Shown here: one piece after another, positions 42,763-50,890 of the stretch
Layout of the letters: each line of letters opens with the position of its first letter
How positions within the stretch are numbered: position 1 is the first letter of the stretch
Origin: Fen-1273 sp963837815
GTDB taxonomy: Bacteria > Bacteroidota > Ignavibacteria > UBA10030 > UBA6906
NCBI GenBank assembly: GCA_963837815.1
Contig: CAWIOS010000012.1
Coordinates: 310,001-374,000 of the forward strand
DNA: 64,000 nt
Direction: 5' to 3'
Program-made: the position numbers and the translations under genes
Notes under the pieces: model-generated
Databases searched by the model: none
What the model saw: only the letters and a program-made list of their open reading frames with translations
What the model was told of the DNA's origin: nothing

Positions 42763-43262
42763 ATGAATTATCCGCAGGGCCACCGCCGGGTGCTCGCCAC
42801 GTTCTTCCTGCTCGCTACAGCAAGTCAGGCACAGCGTGTTACGAACGCCATCGACGTAAGGTTTTCGGAACCCGACTCATCAGTCGCACGATCCGCACAT
42901 CCCGGATACAGGCTTATCACAGACATCGCCCGTCTGAGAACATACAGGAAGTGGCTCGCGAATAAACCGGTACAAATGGCAACTGACCTGTATCTCAAAT
43001 CCGGTGCGAAGTCCCCGAGCTCTCCACAAAGCTTGTTGCATTCCCGGAGGCGACGCCTCCCTCATTTGATCTGAACACCGTGGAAGAGGGGATTATCCGG
43101 ATGGTTCCCGAAATACCGGGTTCTGAAGTTGAGCCCTGGTTATCACAGAGACTGAAAAGGCCATTCCACGACGCATATCCGAGTTTTTTTTCGGATATTG
43201 CTGCGAGGCCTCAACGGCCCACGCTGCAACGCAGAAGACCGCGGACACCGGTCATACAGTGA
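42763..43262 (+). pseudogene. Possible truncated exported-enzyme remnant
   Basis: Starts with a plausible signal peptide (VLATFFLLATASQAQ) and then HPGYRLITDIARLRTYRKWLANKP, which resembles the first residues of heparinase II/III- or alginate-lyase-like proteins (a His-Pro opening followed by an 'IARLR' helix). The frame is lost near 43020-43060; another frame (LSTKLVAFPEATPPSFDLNTVEEG) is open to 43262. No lyase core follows. I treat it as a decayed fragment; it may be chance. Confidence 0.35.
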
Positions 43263-43306
43263 GAATTGGTGGAAGATCGTGCCGTAGCACAGAGGATAGG
43301 TGCGCG

Positions 43307-43672
43307 ATGAAAATCCTGTTTATCGACGACGACGAGGGCTTCCTGGCCCTCATGGAGGGAATCCTCCGCCAGAAGGGATATAATATCGTCACGGCGACGG
43401 ATGGAAAGCAGGCCCGGGAGGCCCTGGGAGGGGAAAAGATCGACCTGATAGTCTCCGACGTGTTCATGCCGACACAGGACGGCATCCGGTTCCACAGTTT
43501 CGTCCGGGAATTCTCGGACGCCAGGGACGTACCGTTCATATTCATATCTGCGCACGACGACGAGCACTTAAGGAACCTGGCGGTAACCTCGGCGAACGAT
43601 TACTTCCTGCGGAAGCCTGTGGCGATCGAAGACATACTCGCGCTGATCAAGAACGTGATGGGTACATCTTAA
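43307..43672 (+). CDS. Stand-alone CheY-like receiver (first copy)
   Basis: A 121-residue receiver domain with nothing attached. Acidic pocket Asp7-Asp8(-Asp9), phosphoacceptor Asp51 (in SDVFMP), Ser81 (FIS) and Lys103 (RKP). ATG 43307 has AGAGGA upstream; upstream codons to 43259 are not receiver-like. No histidine kinase or output domain is adjacent. It is highly similar to the protein at 45300 (shared KQAREA, GEKIDLI, SDVFMPT, FIFISA, DDEHLR, FLRKP), so the two are recent duplicates or parts of one phosphorelay. It probably passes phosphoryl groups or controls a protein by binding. Confidence 0.9.
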   Translation: MKILFIDDDEGFLALMEGILRQKGYNIVTATDGKQAREALGGEKIDLIVSDVFMPTQDGIRFHSFVREFSDARDVPFIFISAHDDEHLRNLAVTSANDYFLRKPVAIEDILALIKNVMGTS

Positions 43673-43933
43673 CTGAGCCCATTAAAGTGACCATCGAGGG
43701 GCACACGTCGGCACATAGTACCGAATCGAGAAAAGTCGTCAAACCTTCCAGGAATGTGACGGGGCATACAAACCAAATTCCCCGCCCGGTGTCCAATGTC
43801 AAGAACCTCGTACAGCGCGGGATTGAGCAGAAGCGAGAGAGTCGGGCATGATGCACATTTCCCAAGCTGAAGGATATATTCTGATCCTCTCGAGGATCCA
43901 CGCATACGTCACTAAAAACAAGGGGGAAAAGCC

Positions 43934-44344
43934 ATGGGACAACAGCAGCTTCTGCTCATCATCCTCGGGGTGATCGTCGTCGGCATCGCTGTATCTGTAG
44001 GTATAACAATGTTCGCCGACAGTGCCATCAATGCGAATCGTGACGCGCTGAGCAACGACCTGGTGAACCTCGCGTCTCGCGCCCAGCAATTCTATCGGAG
44101 ACCGACGTCGCTCGGAGGCGGGGGAAACTCGTTTTCCCTCCTTACGACAAGCGCAATAACGCTGCTGACAAATAATCCGTCGAATGCCAACGGGTCGTAC
44201 ACAATCGAGACTGCAGGAACCGGGAGCGGCTCGAACTCGCTCGTGGTGATCAAGGGGGTCGGTAACGAGATCTATAATGGTTCTCCGGTCGCAATGCATG
44301 TATACGTGTATCCTGATCACGACAGCATGGTCACCGTGAATTGA
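43934..44344 (+). CDS. Small 'MGQQQLLL' single-helix membrane protein (pilin-like)
   Basis: A 136-residue protein with a hydrophobic helix directly at the N-terminus (LLLIILGVIVVGIAVSVGITMF), then an amphipathic helix (DALSNDLVNLASRAQQFYRR), a Gly-rich loop and a beta-rich end. The layout resembles type IV pilins or pseudopilins, but the usual prepilin-peptidase site (Gly before Phe/Met-x3-Glu) is absent. I recall similar proteins from Ignavibacteria-like genomes without a known role. A strong stem-loop follows at 44383-44415. Its place between two duplicated receivers suggests a regulated surface or membrane structure. Confidence 0.75.
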   Translation: MGQQQLLLIILGVIVVGIAVSVGITMFADSAINANRDALSNDLVNLASRAQQFYRRPTSLGGGGNSFSLLTTSAITLLTNNPSNANGSYTIETAGTGSGSNSLVVIKGVGNEIYNGSPVAMHVYVYPDHDSMVTVN

Positions 44345-44382
44345 GTGCCATCCAGAGCCGGTTCTTGAGGTTTCACATCAGA

Positions 44383-44415
44383 CAGCGGCCCGGCGAGTAT
44401 GTCGCCGGGCTGTTG
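44383..44415 (+). terminator. Fourteen-base-pair stem-loop after the pilin-like gene
   Basis: Arms 44383-44396 and 44402-44415, including two G-U pairs, with a five-base loop; about 40 bases after the stop. The T-run is weak (GTCAGATTTC), so the terminator call rests mainly on the stem and position. Confidence 0.6.
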
Positions 44416-44685
44416 GTCAGATTTCATCCGGGGAGAGCGGGGACGTGAAGGTCTCACAATTGATGATTCCGGACAGCAATTGGCGAATATTGGGGAGATT
44501 TGTGTAATTCTTACCGACTGTTCACAAAGGAAGACCGATGCAAAAGTGCCAGACATCGGGGTACCAGCATGATCATTTGCGCTTTTGCCACGCATTGATT
44601 ATATTTGTAGTAGTTTGGTGGGGGGCTCGTTTGTTCAGTTTTTCTACAGGTGATATGTCGGGTCCCCGCAACGCTCTTCTAATGT
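44416..44685. other. Intergenic stretch before the zinc-ribbon gene
   Basis: No convincing reading frame. It contains AT-rich sequence around 44590-44650 that could hold a promoter for the zinc-ribbon gene, but I cannot single out -35/-10 boxes with confidence. Confidence 0.3.
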
Positions 44686-44686
44686 A

Positions 44687-44719
44687 AAAGCCCTTACCGG
44701 TCATTCCGGTAAGGGTTTT
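44687..44719. terminator. Strong bidirectional-looking terminator hairpin
   Basis: CCCTTACCGG-TCATT-CCGGTAAGGG (44691-44715) is a perfect ten-base-pair stem, flanked by AAAAG on the left and TTTT on the right, so both strands would have a U-tract. It ends 33 bases before the zinc-ribbon start codon, so it may instead be a leader attenuator for that gene. Confidence 0.65.
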
Positions 44720-44752
44720 GCAGTTATGCCAGAAAGGACAGGAAGTCCCCCA

Positions 44753-44941
44753 ATGAGCGATGGAATGAAGCAAAACACGAAGAAGGCAGTCCAGGCCGTC
44801 TGCAGGGTGTGCGGCAACGACTTCCGTGGTCAGGCCGGCTCCTACCGGTGCCCGCGATGCAAGGAAGAGGACCAGCGTTACAAGCTCCACAGGGAAAAAC
44901 TCAAGAAGAGCCTCCCCTTCTATCTCAAGACGGACATCTGA
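44753..44941 (+). CDS. Zinc-ribbon miniprotein
   Basis: A 62-residue protein with two CxxC knuckles (CRVC and CPRC, 14 residues between the pairs) forming a zinc ribbon, then a highly charged helix (KEEDQRYKLHREKLKK). ATG 44753 has GGAAG seven bases upstream; an upstream ATG at 44726 lacks a site. It may bind nucleic acid or a protein partner. It is bracketed by two strong hairpins (44687-44719 and 44950-44974), so it is probably transcribed as its own short unit. No known family name comes to mind. Confidence 0.75.
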   Translation: MSDGMKQNTKKAVQAVCRVCGNDFRGQAGSYRCPRCKEEDQRYKLHREKLKKSLPFYLKTDI

Positions 44942-44949
44942 TTCAGAAT

Positions 44950-44974
44950 CCCCTTCCGGCATTGCCGGGAGGGG
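44950..44974 (+). terminator. Terminator-type hairpin after the zinc-ribbon gene
   Basis: CCCCTTCCGGC-ATT-GCCGGGAGGGG, an eleven-base-pair stem with one G-U pair and a three-base loop, eight bases after the stop, followed by TATTAT. Confidence 0.6.
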
Positions 44975-45016
44975 TATTATGTAATTCCGTTCACTCTCTC
45001 TCCCCTCTCGACTCCA

Positions 45017-45211
45017 GTGCACCCCCGCGGGATTCTCATGGCAATCGTGTGCACTCGCGGACCATCGGAGGTGATAAAGGCCACGTATCGCATCGACCTG
45101 TCATGGTCAGTCACGGGGGATCTTCTGTGTCGCGATCAGAAGCCGGGGCCACGGCCGTTTTCGCTGAGAACGGATGCGGGAGCCGGATCCGACGCGACGT
45201 TGAGAGTATAG
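45017..45211 (+). CDS. Doubtful small reading frame
   Basis: A 64-codon frame, or 57 codons from a second ATG at 45038, ending just before a stem-loop at 45212-45237, as the other small genes here do. The predicted sequence (ATYRIDLSWSVTGDLL near the middle) shows no family. A very strong ribosome-binding match, GGAGGTGAT, occurs at 45067-45075 but no ATG/GTG/TTG lies at a proper distance behind it. I keep it only because of the position of the hairpin. Confidence 0.25.
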   Translation: MHPRGILMAIVCTRGPSEVIKATYRIDLSWSVTGDLLCRDQKPGPRPFSLRTDAGAGSDATLRV

Positions 45212-45237
45212 ATGCCTTTCTCGGCCGGGAGAGGCAT
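45212..45237 (+). terminator. Stem-loop with GGCC loop upstream of the second receiver
   Basis: Eleven-base-pair stem (ATGCCTTTCTC with GGGAGAGGCAT, two G-U pairs) closed by a GGCC loop, followed by TTGTGTTTTT. It is a good intrinsic terminator and lies 62 bases before the receiver gene. Confidence 0.6.
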
Positions 45238-45299
45238 TTGTGTTTTTGCGGCCGGTCCGGTTCCGCTTATCGCTGCAGTATCACAATCGCGGGTGCGCT

Positions 45300-45680
45300 A
45301 TGAGGATTCTCATTATCGACGATGAGGTGGACTTCCTGACAATCATGGAGAGCGTCCTGCTCGGGAAAGGATACGAAGTCATCAAGGCGCAGGACGGAAA
45401 GCAGGCCCGGGAGGCAATGGAGGGGGAGAAGATTGACCTGATCCTCTCCGACGTTTTCATGCCGACGCTGGACGGGGCCCGCTTCCACACGTTCGTCCGG
45501 GAATATACGGACTCAAGGGAAGTCCCGTTCATATTCATTTCCGCGTATGACGACGAGCACCTGCGTGACCTGGCCTCAAAATCCCCGATTGATTTCTTCC
45601 TGCGAAAACCCACGCCGATCGAAGACATACTCGCTATGATCGAGAAGGCGCTCCGTACTTCACCCCGGGACAATTCCTGA
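45300..45680 (+). CDS. Stand-alone CheY-like receiver (second copy)
   Basis: A 126-residue single receiver domain. Asp7-Asp8 acidic pocket, Asp51 phosphoacceptor (SDVFMP), Ser81 and Lys103 are all in place. It is about two-thirds identical by eye to the protein at 43307, including long shared stretches around residues 33-55 and 77-90. ATG 45300 is taken because the codons before it are not receiver-like, though the ribosome-binding site is poor (GGGTGC). It has no attached output domain and no kinase neighbour. It is about 200 bases upstream of the secreted esterase but probably not co-transcribed. Confidence 0.88.
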   Translation: MRILIIDDEVDFLTIMESVLLGKGYEVIKAQDGKQAREAMEGEKIDLILSDVFMPTLDGARFHTFVREYTDSREVPFIFISAYDDEHLRDLASKSPIDFFLRKPTPIEDILAMIEKALRTSPRDNS

Positions 45681-45880
45681 GTCGCCCGATCCCGATATGG
45701 GCATGAACACACTGGAGGCAGCTTTTGGAGACATTGCCGCGGGCCCGATCGAATCGTCTATCGGCCTGACGGTCATTCTCATCTCTCTACTTCGCCGTGC
45801 AGGGTGTCAATCGGACATGATCGGACAGTATCGATTTCACAAGGAATTGACTATTATGGGACACACATAAGGAACCGAAC

Positions 45881-48800
45881 ATGAATCCTCTCCGGTATAC
45901 GGCAGTCATTGCAATCTCACTGTTCAATTGCTGGTTCGCCCTCGCTCAGACACCTCCTTCCCCCCTCAAACTCAAAGACGAAACGCGGATGCCGTGGAAA
46001 CGAGGAGATGATCACTACCTGCGTCTCTGGGTTGTTGCCGGGCCGTTCCCGGGCGGACTGGACACCGACTGCCTCGCGGGACAGGGGGGAGAAGCCAGAG
46101 TCCAGCCTGCAGACGGGCAGGAAGTCAAAAACGGGGCCGGCACGACGGTCAAATGGCATTCCCAGAAATCATGGGGGGATGACGTGTCAGTCGACGATGC
46201 GACCGGCTCGGCAGAGAAGGACGTCGATTACGCATACACCGGGGTCCCGCGTTCCGGACCCGGCAGGGCAATCCTCTCGATGGGGAGCGAGGGGGGGATA
46301 CGGGTCTGGCTCAACGGCAATCTTGTCCTCTCGCGGGACGGCCTCCGTTCAAACACCCCGGACGAGGATCAGGTTGAGGTTCAGATGATCGGCGGAGAGA
46401 ACAGACTTCTCGTAAAGGTCGCGGCGCAGGGGACATTCTGCGCAAGAGTCCTCGAAAGCGGGACCGTCTTTGCCCCGAAAGCCGAAATCGGTCCATCCAT
46501 CATCAAGCCTGGCCCCGAAGGGTTCACGCTGAAAACGGATATCGGGGGGGAACGGAGCACCGTTGATGCAGTGAACGTCGAGGTCATACTCCCGGGCGGC
46601 AAGGTTGTTTTCAAAACAACAACGAACCGTGGAGCGCGGGTGGATGTCGATGCTCGGGATTGGCAGGAGGGCCCGTATGAAGTTCGCTGCAGCACGCACA
46701 CATTCACGGGCCTTCTGTACACGGCGCATCTTCCATGGTACAAGGGGAACTTCCTTCCCATGGCGCTTGAGCTGGCGGCCGAGGCCGCCTCAGCCGACGC
46801 GTCGAAACCCGAGGGGATGACACTGAAAATGCTCGCGGCGATGGTCGAAGACCGGCTGGGGTGCAAGCTCAGCGAGGCAAAGGGGAACCCGTGGCGGAAG
46901 GTTCATTCTCCCCTCATGGAATACCAGGAGCTGATGCTGGAACGGAAAGGCCTTGTCGGCCGCATCCGTCCCGACGGATTCCTCCGCCTGGCGTACATTG
47001 ACGAGGTGGACGGCTCGCCTCAATTCTGCAGGGTGTACCTGCCGTCGGACTATGATCCTTCAAAGAAGTGGCCCGTCGTGATCCAGATGCATGGGTACAA
47101 TCCGGCCAATCCCGTTTACGTCCGCTGGTGGGCGGCCGATGAGCGTCATTCGCATATCGACGCGGAATTCCCGGATCACCAGGAGGTGATCTACGTGGAA
47201 CCGCACGGCCGTGGAAACACTCAGTATCTCGGCATGGGGGACAAGGACATCATGACCGTCATTGCCGAAGTGAAGCGGCTCTGTAACGTGGACGTGGAGC
47301 GGATTTATCTCACCGGAGATTCCATGGGGGGATGGGGAACGTGGAATGTCGCAACCCGGCATCCCGACCTCTTCGCCGCAATTGCGCCGGTCTTCGGGGG
47401 GACCGATTACCATGCCTACATGTCAGAGGAGGATCTCGCGCGGCTCGGCCCGGTCGACCGGTTCTTCCAGGAGAAGCAGAGCTCATGGGCTATGGCCGAC
47501 GGACTCCTCAATCTCCCGGTATTCGTGCACCACGGCGATGCGGATCAATCCGTCAACGTCGACTACTCGCGATGGGGGGTCCGGCTGCTCCAGCGCTGGG
47601 GCTACAACGTCCGGTACCATGAATACCCCGGTCGCGTTCACGAAGCGCTCGAGAGCCAGAACGGAAACCTGAACATCGCCTGGTTCCTCCAACACCGCCG
47701 CAATGCCGATCCGCCCCGTGTGCGCCTGCGGTCGGCCGAGCTGCGCAATGCGTCCGCATACTGGGTACACGTTCATCAGACCGCCAATCCCCTTGATTTC
47801 ATGGCCGTTGACGCGGAGATCGTGGGACGCAACGTGATAAGGCTTGACACGAGGAACGTGCTTGACGTCGACCTGACCCCTTCACCGGCGCTCGTGGACT
47901 ACGAGAAACCGGTGAACGTGGTCTGGAATGGCGCCGCCAGGGCGATGAAGGTCGAGGACGGGAAGATGCACCTTGCCGCAGCGGGATACAGGCCCGCGGC
48001 CGTGCATAAGAACGCGCTCACGCCGGGCTCCATCGCCGATTTCACAATCACACCCTTCGCCGTCGTCATAGGCACGATCTCCCGGGATCCAGGGATGGTC
48101 AAGCTGTGCCGTGAGAAGGCCGGCGCGTTCATCGAGGCATGGCGCACGTGGCAGAATCAACCGCCCCGCGTTTTCGCTGACACGGCGATCGGGGAATCCG
48201 AGATGGCGAAGTACTCGCTCCTCCTTGTCGGGGGCGCCGACGCCAACCGGGTGACGGCAACGCTCGCCGCAAAGCTCCCATTCCGGATCTCACCCGACCG
48301 CATCATCATCGACGGCAGGACCTTTCCGGCGCAAGACGCCGCACTGCAGTTGATCTGGCCCAACCCGCTCAACGCGGAGAGGTATGTCTGGGTGGCCGCC
48401 GGGACGTCTGCGAACGGGATGTACTTCAACGAGCTGAACCCTCAGCGGCTCTATGACTGGGATTACGTGATCGCGGACGGGATCATCGGGGCATACAAGG
48501 AACATGCTTCGGTGCTTCAGACGAGGGTCGTGTCGGGGATGTTTGACTGCAACTGGCGGTTCAGCGACACGCTGGCGGTGTGCGGCGACACGGCAATACG
48601 CGCGAGGGGCCGTCTCCGCCACCGCCCCGACGAGACGATGATTCTGAAGACCGGTGTGCTGGATTCCTACGCGGGCCGGTACCAGATCACGCAGGGCCCG
48701 CTTGTCAGCATCATCAGGGACGGGGGGAAGCTGAAGGCAATCATACAGGGGCCGGAGGGGGATCCGCTGGTCCCGGAAACCGAGACGAATTTCTCGATAC

Positions 48801-48907
48801 CGAAGTACGGCGTGTGGATAAGCTTCGTCCGGGACAGCACGGGAAAAGTCACGGGGCTGCTCGGATACCAGGACGGGGACTTCGAAGGGAAAAAGATCGA
48901 AAACTGA
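45881..48907 (+). CDS. Large secreted alpha/beta-hydrolase (prolyl-oligopeptidase/esterase type)
   Basis: A 1008-residue secreted protein: signal peptide ending FALAQ, an N-terminal beta-rich part with a sugar-binding-like motif (IRVWLNGNLVLSRDG), then an alpha/beta-hydrolase core (about residues 370-610). The nucleophile elbow is GDSMGGWG, the catalytic Asp is probably in HHGDADQSVN and the His in PGRVHEAL. The following ~400 residues include a domain with VVIGTISRDPG and LLVGGADANRV, like the extension seen in feruloyl/acetyl-xylan-esterase-like hydrolases. GGAA precedes ATG 45881 by eight bases. It may remove esters from plant or algal glycans outside the cell. No partner enzymes are adjacent. 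Confidence 0.85.
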   Translation: MNPLRYTAVIAISLFNCWFALAQTPPSPLKLKDETRMPWKRGDDHYLRLWVVAGPFPGGLDTDCLAGQGGEARVQPADGQEVKNGAGTTVKWHSQKSWGDDVSVDDATGSAEKDVDYAYTGVPRSGPGRAILSMGSEGGIRVWLNGNLVLSRDGLRSNTPDEDQVEVQMIGGENRLLVKVAAQGTFCARVLESGTVFAPKAEIGPSIIKPGPEGFTLKTDIGGERSTVDAVNVEVILPGGKVVFKTTTNRGARVDVDARDWQEGPYEVRCSTHTFTGLLYTAHLPWYKGNFLPMALELAAEAASADASKPEGMTLKMLAAMVEDRLGCKLSEAKGNPWRKVHSPLMEYQELMLERKGLVGRIRPDGFLRLAYIDEVDGSPQFCRVYLPSDYDPSKKWPVVIQMHGYNPANPVYVRWWAADERHSHIDAEFPDHQEVIYVEPHGRGNTQYLGMGDKDIMTVIAEVKRLCNVDVERIYLTGDSMGGWGTWNVATRHPDLFAAIAPVFGGTDYHAYMSEEDLARLGPVDRFFQEKQSSWAMADGLLNLPVFVHHGDADQSVNVDYSRWGVRLLQRWGYNVRYHEYPGRVHEALESQNGNLNIAWFLQHRRNADPPRVRLRSAELRNASAYWVHVHQTANPLDFMAVDAEIVGRNVIRLDTRNVLDVDLTPSPALVDYEKPVNVVWNGAARAMKVEDGKMHLAAAGYRPAAVHKNALTPGSIADFTITPFAVVIGTISRDPGMVKLCREKAGAFIEAWRTWQNQPPRVFADTAIGESEMAKYSLLLVGGADANRVTATLAAKLPFRISPDRIIIDGRTFPAQDAALQLIWPNPLNAERYVWVAAGTSANGMYFNELNPQRLYDWDYVIADGIIGAYKEHASVLQTRVVSGMFDCNWRFSDTLAVCGDTAIRARGRLRHRPDETMILKTGVLDSYAGRYQITQGPLVSIIRDGGKLKAIIQGPEGDPLVPETETNFSIPKYGVWISFVRDSTGKVTGLLGYQDGDFEGKKIEN

Positions 48908-48961
48908 GCGGCAGTCAGCGGCGCGGACGTTCGTCCTTTCCTCCCGAGCCGCCATACGGGG

Positions 48962-50035
48962 TCAGGCCCTCTGCATGACCACGAGCGACAGATCGTCATG
49001 GGCCGGCGCGTAGCCCTGGAACCGGTCGCAAGCCTCCACAAGCCGCTCGCCAAGATCCGCAGCCCCGGAGGCACACGCACCCGGCAGCAGCGTCCGCAGC
49101 CGCTCCTCGCCGAAGAATTCCCCCCCGGCATTACGGGTTTCTATCAATCCGTCCGAATAGATGAGCACGATCTCGCCGGACTGAAGGTCCACCACCTGCT
49201 CGCGGAATTCCGCCGCGTCGATTAGTCCCAGCGCGGGCCCTCCCCTGGCGGTCTGCTCGACTCCGGACTGCCGGATTACGAGAGGGGGAGGATGCCCCGC
49301 ATTCACCATCCGGATCGTGCCGCTCGAGGGCTCGATGACGGCAGAGACAACGGAGGCGAATACCTGCGGCAGTGCGTCGCGCCGGAAGACGGAATTCACG
49401 CGCGCAAAGAGGTCGACGAGCGAACGGCAATCGGGGATGAATGCCCGGAGCGTCGCCTGGAGCTTGGCGGTAAGAAGAGCAGCCTTCAGTCCCTTGCCCG
49501 CGACGTCCCCCAGCGTCAGAGCCGCCTTCCCCCCTTCCATACCGGCAAAATCCACGAGGTCCCCCCCGACGTCGTTTGCCGGCCGGGTGAACAACCAGAG
49601 CTTCCAGCCGGGAATTTCAGGACTCCGCTCGGGCATCAGGGCGCGCTGTACCGCGTGGCCGTCCTGAAGCTCGTACTTTGCCAGAAGCTTGTCTTTCAAC
49701 TCGAGCATCAGGACGAAGAGTATAAGGACGAGACCGGCCGTCACAAAGCTCTCGTCCCTGTTCACATTCGCAGTATGAACGCTTATGCGGAGGAGCGCGA
49801 GGAAGAGACCGGCAAGAAGGAGCACCCTTCTCGTCGGCGTGAGATTGACGATCATCCCCCTGAACAACCACCACCCGGCGGCGAACCAGCGGAAGGGAAC
49901 CCAGAGCTCCTGTGCGCGGACGCGCTGCTCATCGGTCAACGTGGATTCCTTGAGATCACCGTATTCACGGTAAACGCGTTCGCGGAATTTCAATTCCGGA
50001 AGTCCGTTCCGACTTTCGTTTCCGCTCGTCGCCAT
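48962..50035 (-). CDS. Membrane-anchored PP2C/SpoIIE-type serine phosphatase (RsbU-like)
   Basis: A 357-residue protein. Two hydrophobic helices (about residues 65-120, VLLLAGLFLALL and FVTAGLVLILFVLML) are followed by a SpoIIE/PPM domain. Metal-binding and core motifs include NDVGGDLVDF, LTLGDVAGKGLKAALL, NAGHPPPLV, IYSDGLIETRN and HDDLSLVV. It should dephosphorylate an anti-sigma-factor antagonist and so act in partner-switching regulation. ATG 50035 with GGGGA four bases upstream is preferred over an in-frame start at 50068 that would overlap the previous gene. It follows the unknown secreted protein by 25 bases. No STAS antagonist or anti-sigma kinase is in the window. Confidence 0.88.
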   Translation of the reverse strand: MATSGNESRNGLPELKFRERVYREYGDLKESTLTDEQRVRAQELWVPFRWFAAGWWLFRGMIVNLTPTRRVLLLAGLFLALLRISVHTANVNRDESFVTAGLVLILFVLMLELKDKLLAKYELQDGHAVQRALMPERSPEIPGWKLWLFTRPANDVGGDLVDFAGMEGGKAALTLGDVAGKGLKAALLTAKLQATLRAFIPDCRSLVDLFARVNSVFRRDALPQVFASVVSAVIEPSSGTIRMVNAGHPPPLVIRQSGVEQTARGGPALGLIDAAEFREQVVDLQSGEIVLIYSDGLIETRNAGGEFFGEERLRTLLPGACASGAADLGERLVEACDRFQGYAPAHDDLSLVVMQRA

Positions 50036-50060
50036 AATGTCCCCTGACCCGGGCCGTAAT

Positions 50061-50627
50061 TCAGTCAACGTACAGCCACACCTCGGTGTCGTCCTTTGCC
50101 GTACTGATGTAAATTGCTCCCCCTTCTTTCGCGAGGAACGGGAGAAGTCCCTTCCAGCCTATCCGCATGTCAATGACATCGGTCCCGCCGTTTTCCCCGT
50201 CGGCTGCTTCCATTTCAATCTCAGGGAGTGACAGGCGAAACGTCCTGGATCCGGACTTGTACGTCTCAAGCACGAGCTTATCGGTCCCTCCCCCGTGTTC
50301 CGGCACCTTCAGGTCAGACATGAAGAGCTTTGCCTCCGAGCCGTTTTCATCCCGCGCCTCGACGGATTCCTCTTTCCCGTCGAGCACGGATCTCACCATC
50401 TCCTTCGTGATAAGCTCGTCCTTCCCATCCTTCCCGAAGGGAGTTCCTTTCCCGTCGGATTCCAGGAGCTGGCGGGCAATGGCCTCCGTAACGGCGATTG
50501 TCGTTTTGTGCTCCCCCTTTTCTTTTATCTCGATCCAGAGAGCGTTTTCTCCATGCGGAAAAGAGTACAGAAGACCGGAGCAGATGAAGAGAAGTCCGGC
50601 GGCCGGCACGATGCGACGCTTTCTCAT
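50061..50627 (-). CDS. Exported protein of unknown function
   Basis: A 188-residue protein with a short signal peptide (RRIVPAAGLLFICSGLLYS). The remainder is charged, with EIKEKGEHKTTIAVTEAIARQLL and VRSVLDGKEESVEARDENG as the most notable parts, and a C-terminal IDMRIGWKGLLPFLAKEGGAIYIST resembling a conserved hypothetical segment seen near stress/anti-sigma systems. That is only an impression. It lies directly upstream of the membrane phosphatase, so it may be the envelope sensor of the same pathway. Confidence 0.7.
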   Translation of the reverse strand: MRKRRIVPAAGLLFICSGLLYSFPHGENALWIEIKEKGEHKTTIAVTEAIARQLLESDGKGTPFGKDGKDELITKEMVRSVLDGKEESVEARDENGSEAKLFMSDLKVPEHGGGTDKLVLETYKSGSRTFRLSLPEIEMEAADGENGGTDVIDMRIGWKGLLPFLAKEGGAIYISTAKDDTEVWLYVD

Positions 50628-50773
50628 ACTGTCCTCCCAGAATGGTAGGAATGCGGAGAGTCCCCCCCTTTTAGTTGTACGTTTGAAACGGAGAATGTTA
50701 CGTTTGCGGCCGATCAGGAGGTCGTTCCTTGGGCAGGAGAACCGGAGCCGGCGCGGGCATCGGAAGGCTATTC

Positions 50774-50801
50774 GATGAACAGGCCTGATGTGATGTTCAT
50801 C
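50774..50801 (-). terminator. Hairpin in the gap after the receiver gene
   Basis: GATGAACA-N12-TGTTCATC, eight perfect pairs, about 90 bases after the receiver stop at 50891. No U-tract, so a weak terminator call. The rest of the 263-base gap to 50627 shows nothing clear. Confidence 0.3.
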
Positions 50802-50890
50802 AGACCATTTTCAAGAACGACTGGCACGGTGTCCCGGGATCGTCTGACGGCGGTCACATTGCGGCGGGATTTGAGCAATGCCACGACTTA

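Noticed and set aside
44809..45303. A 164-codon plus-strand frame overlapping the zinc-ribbon gene
   Set aside because: It runs through two stem-loops and across the intergenic region in a different frame from the zinc-ribbon gene and has no recognisable domain.
50167..50778. A 203-codon plus-strand frame opposite the exported unknown protein
   Set aside because: Ser/Arg-rich shadow sequence. The minus-strand gene has a signal peptide and sits in line with its neighbours.
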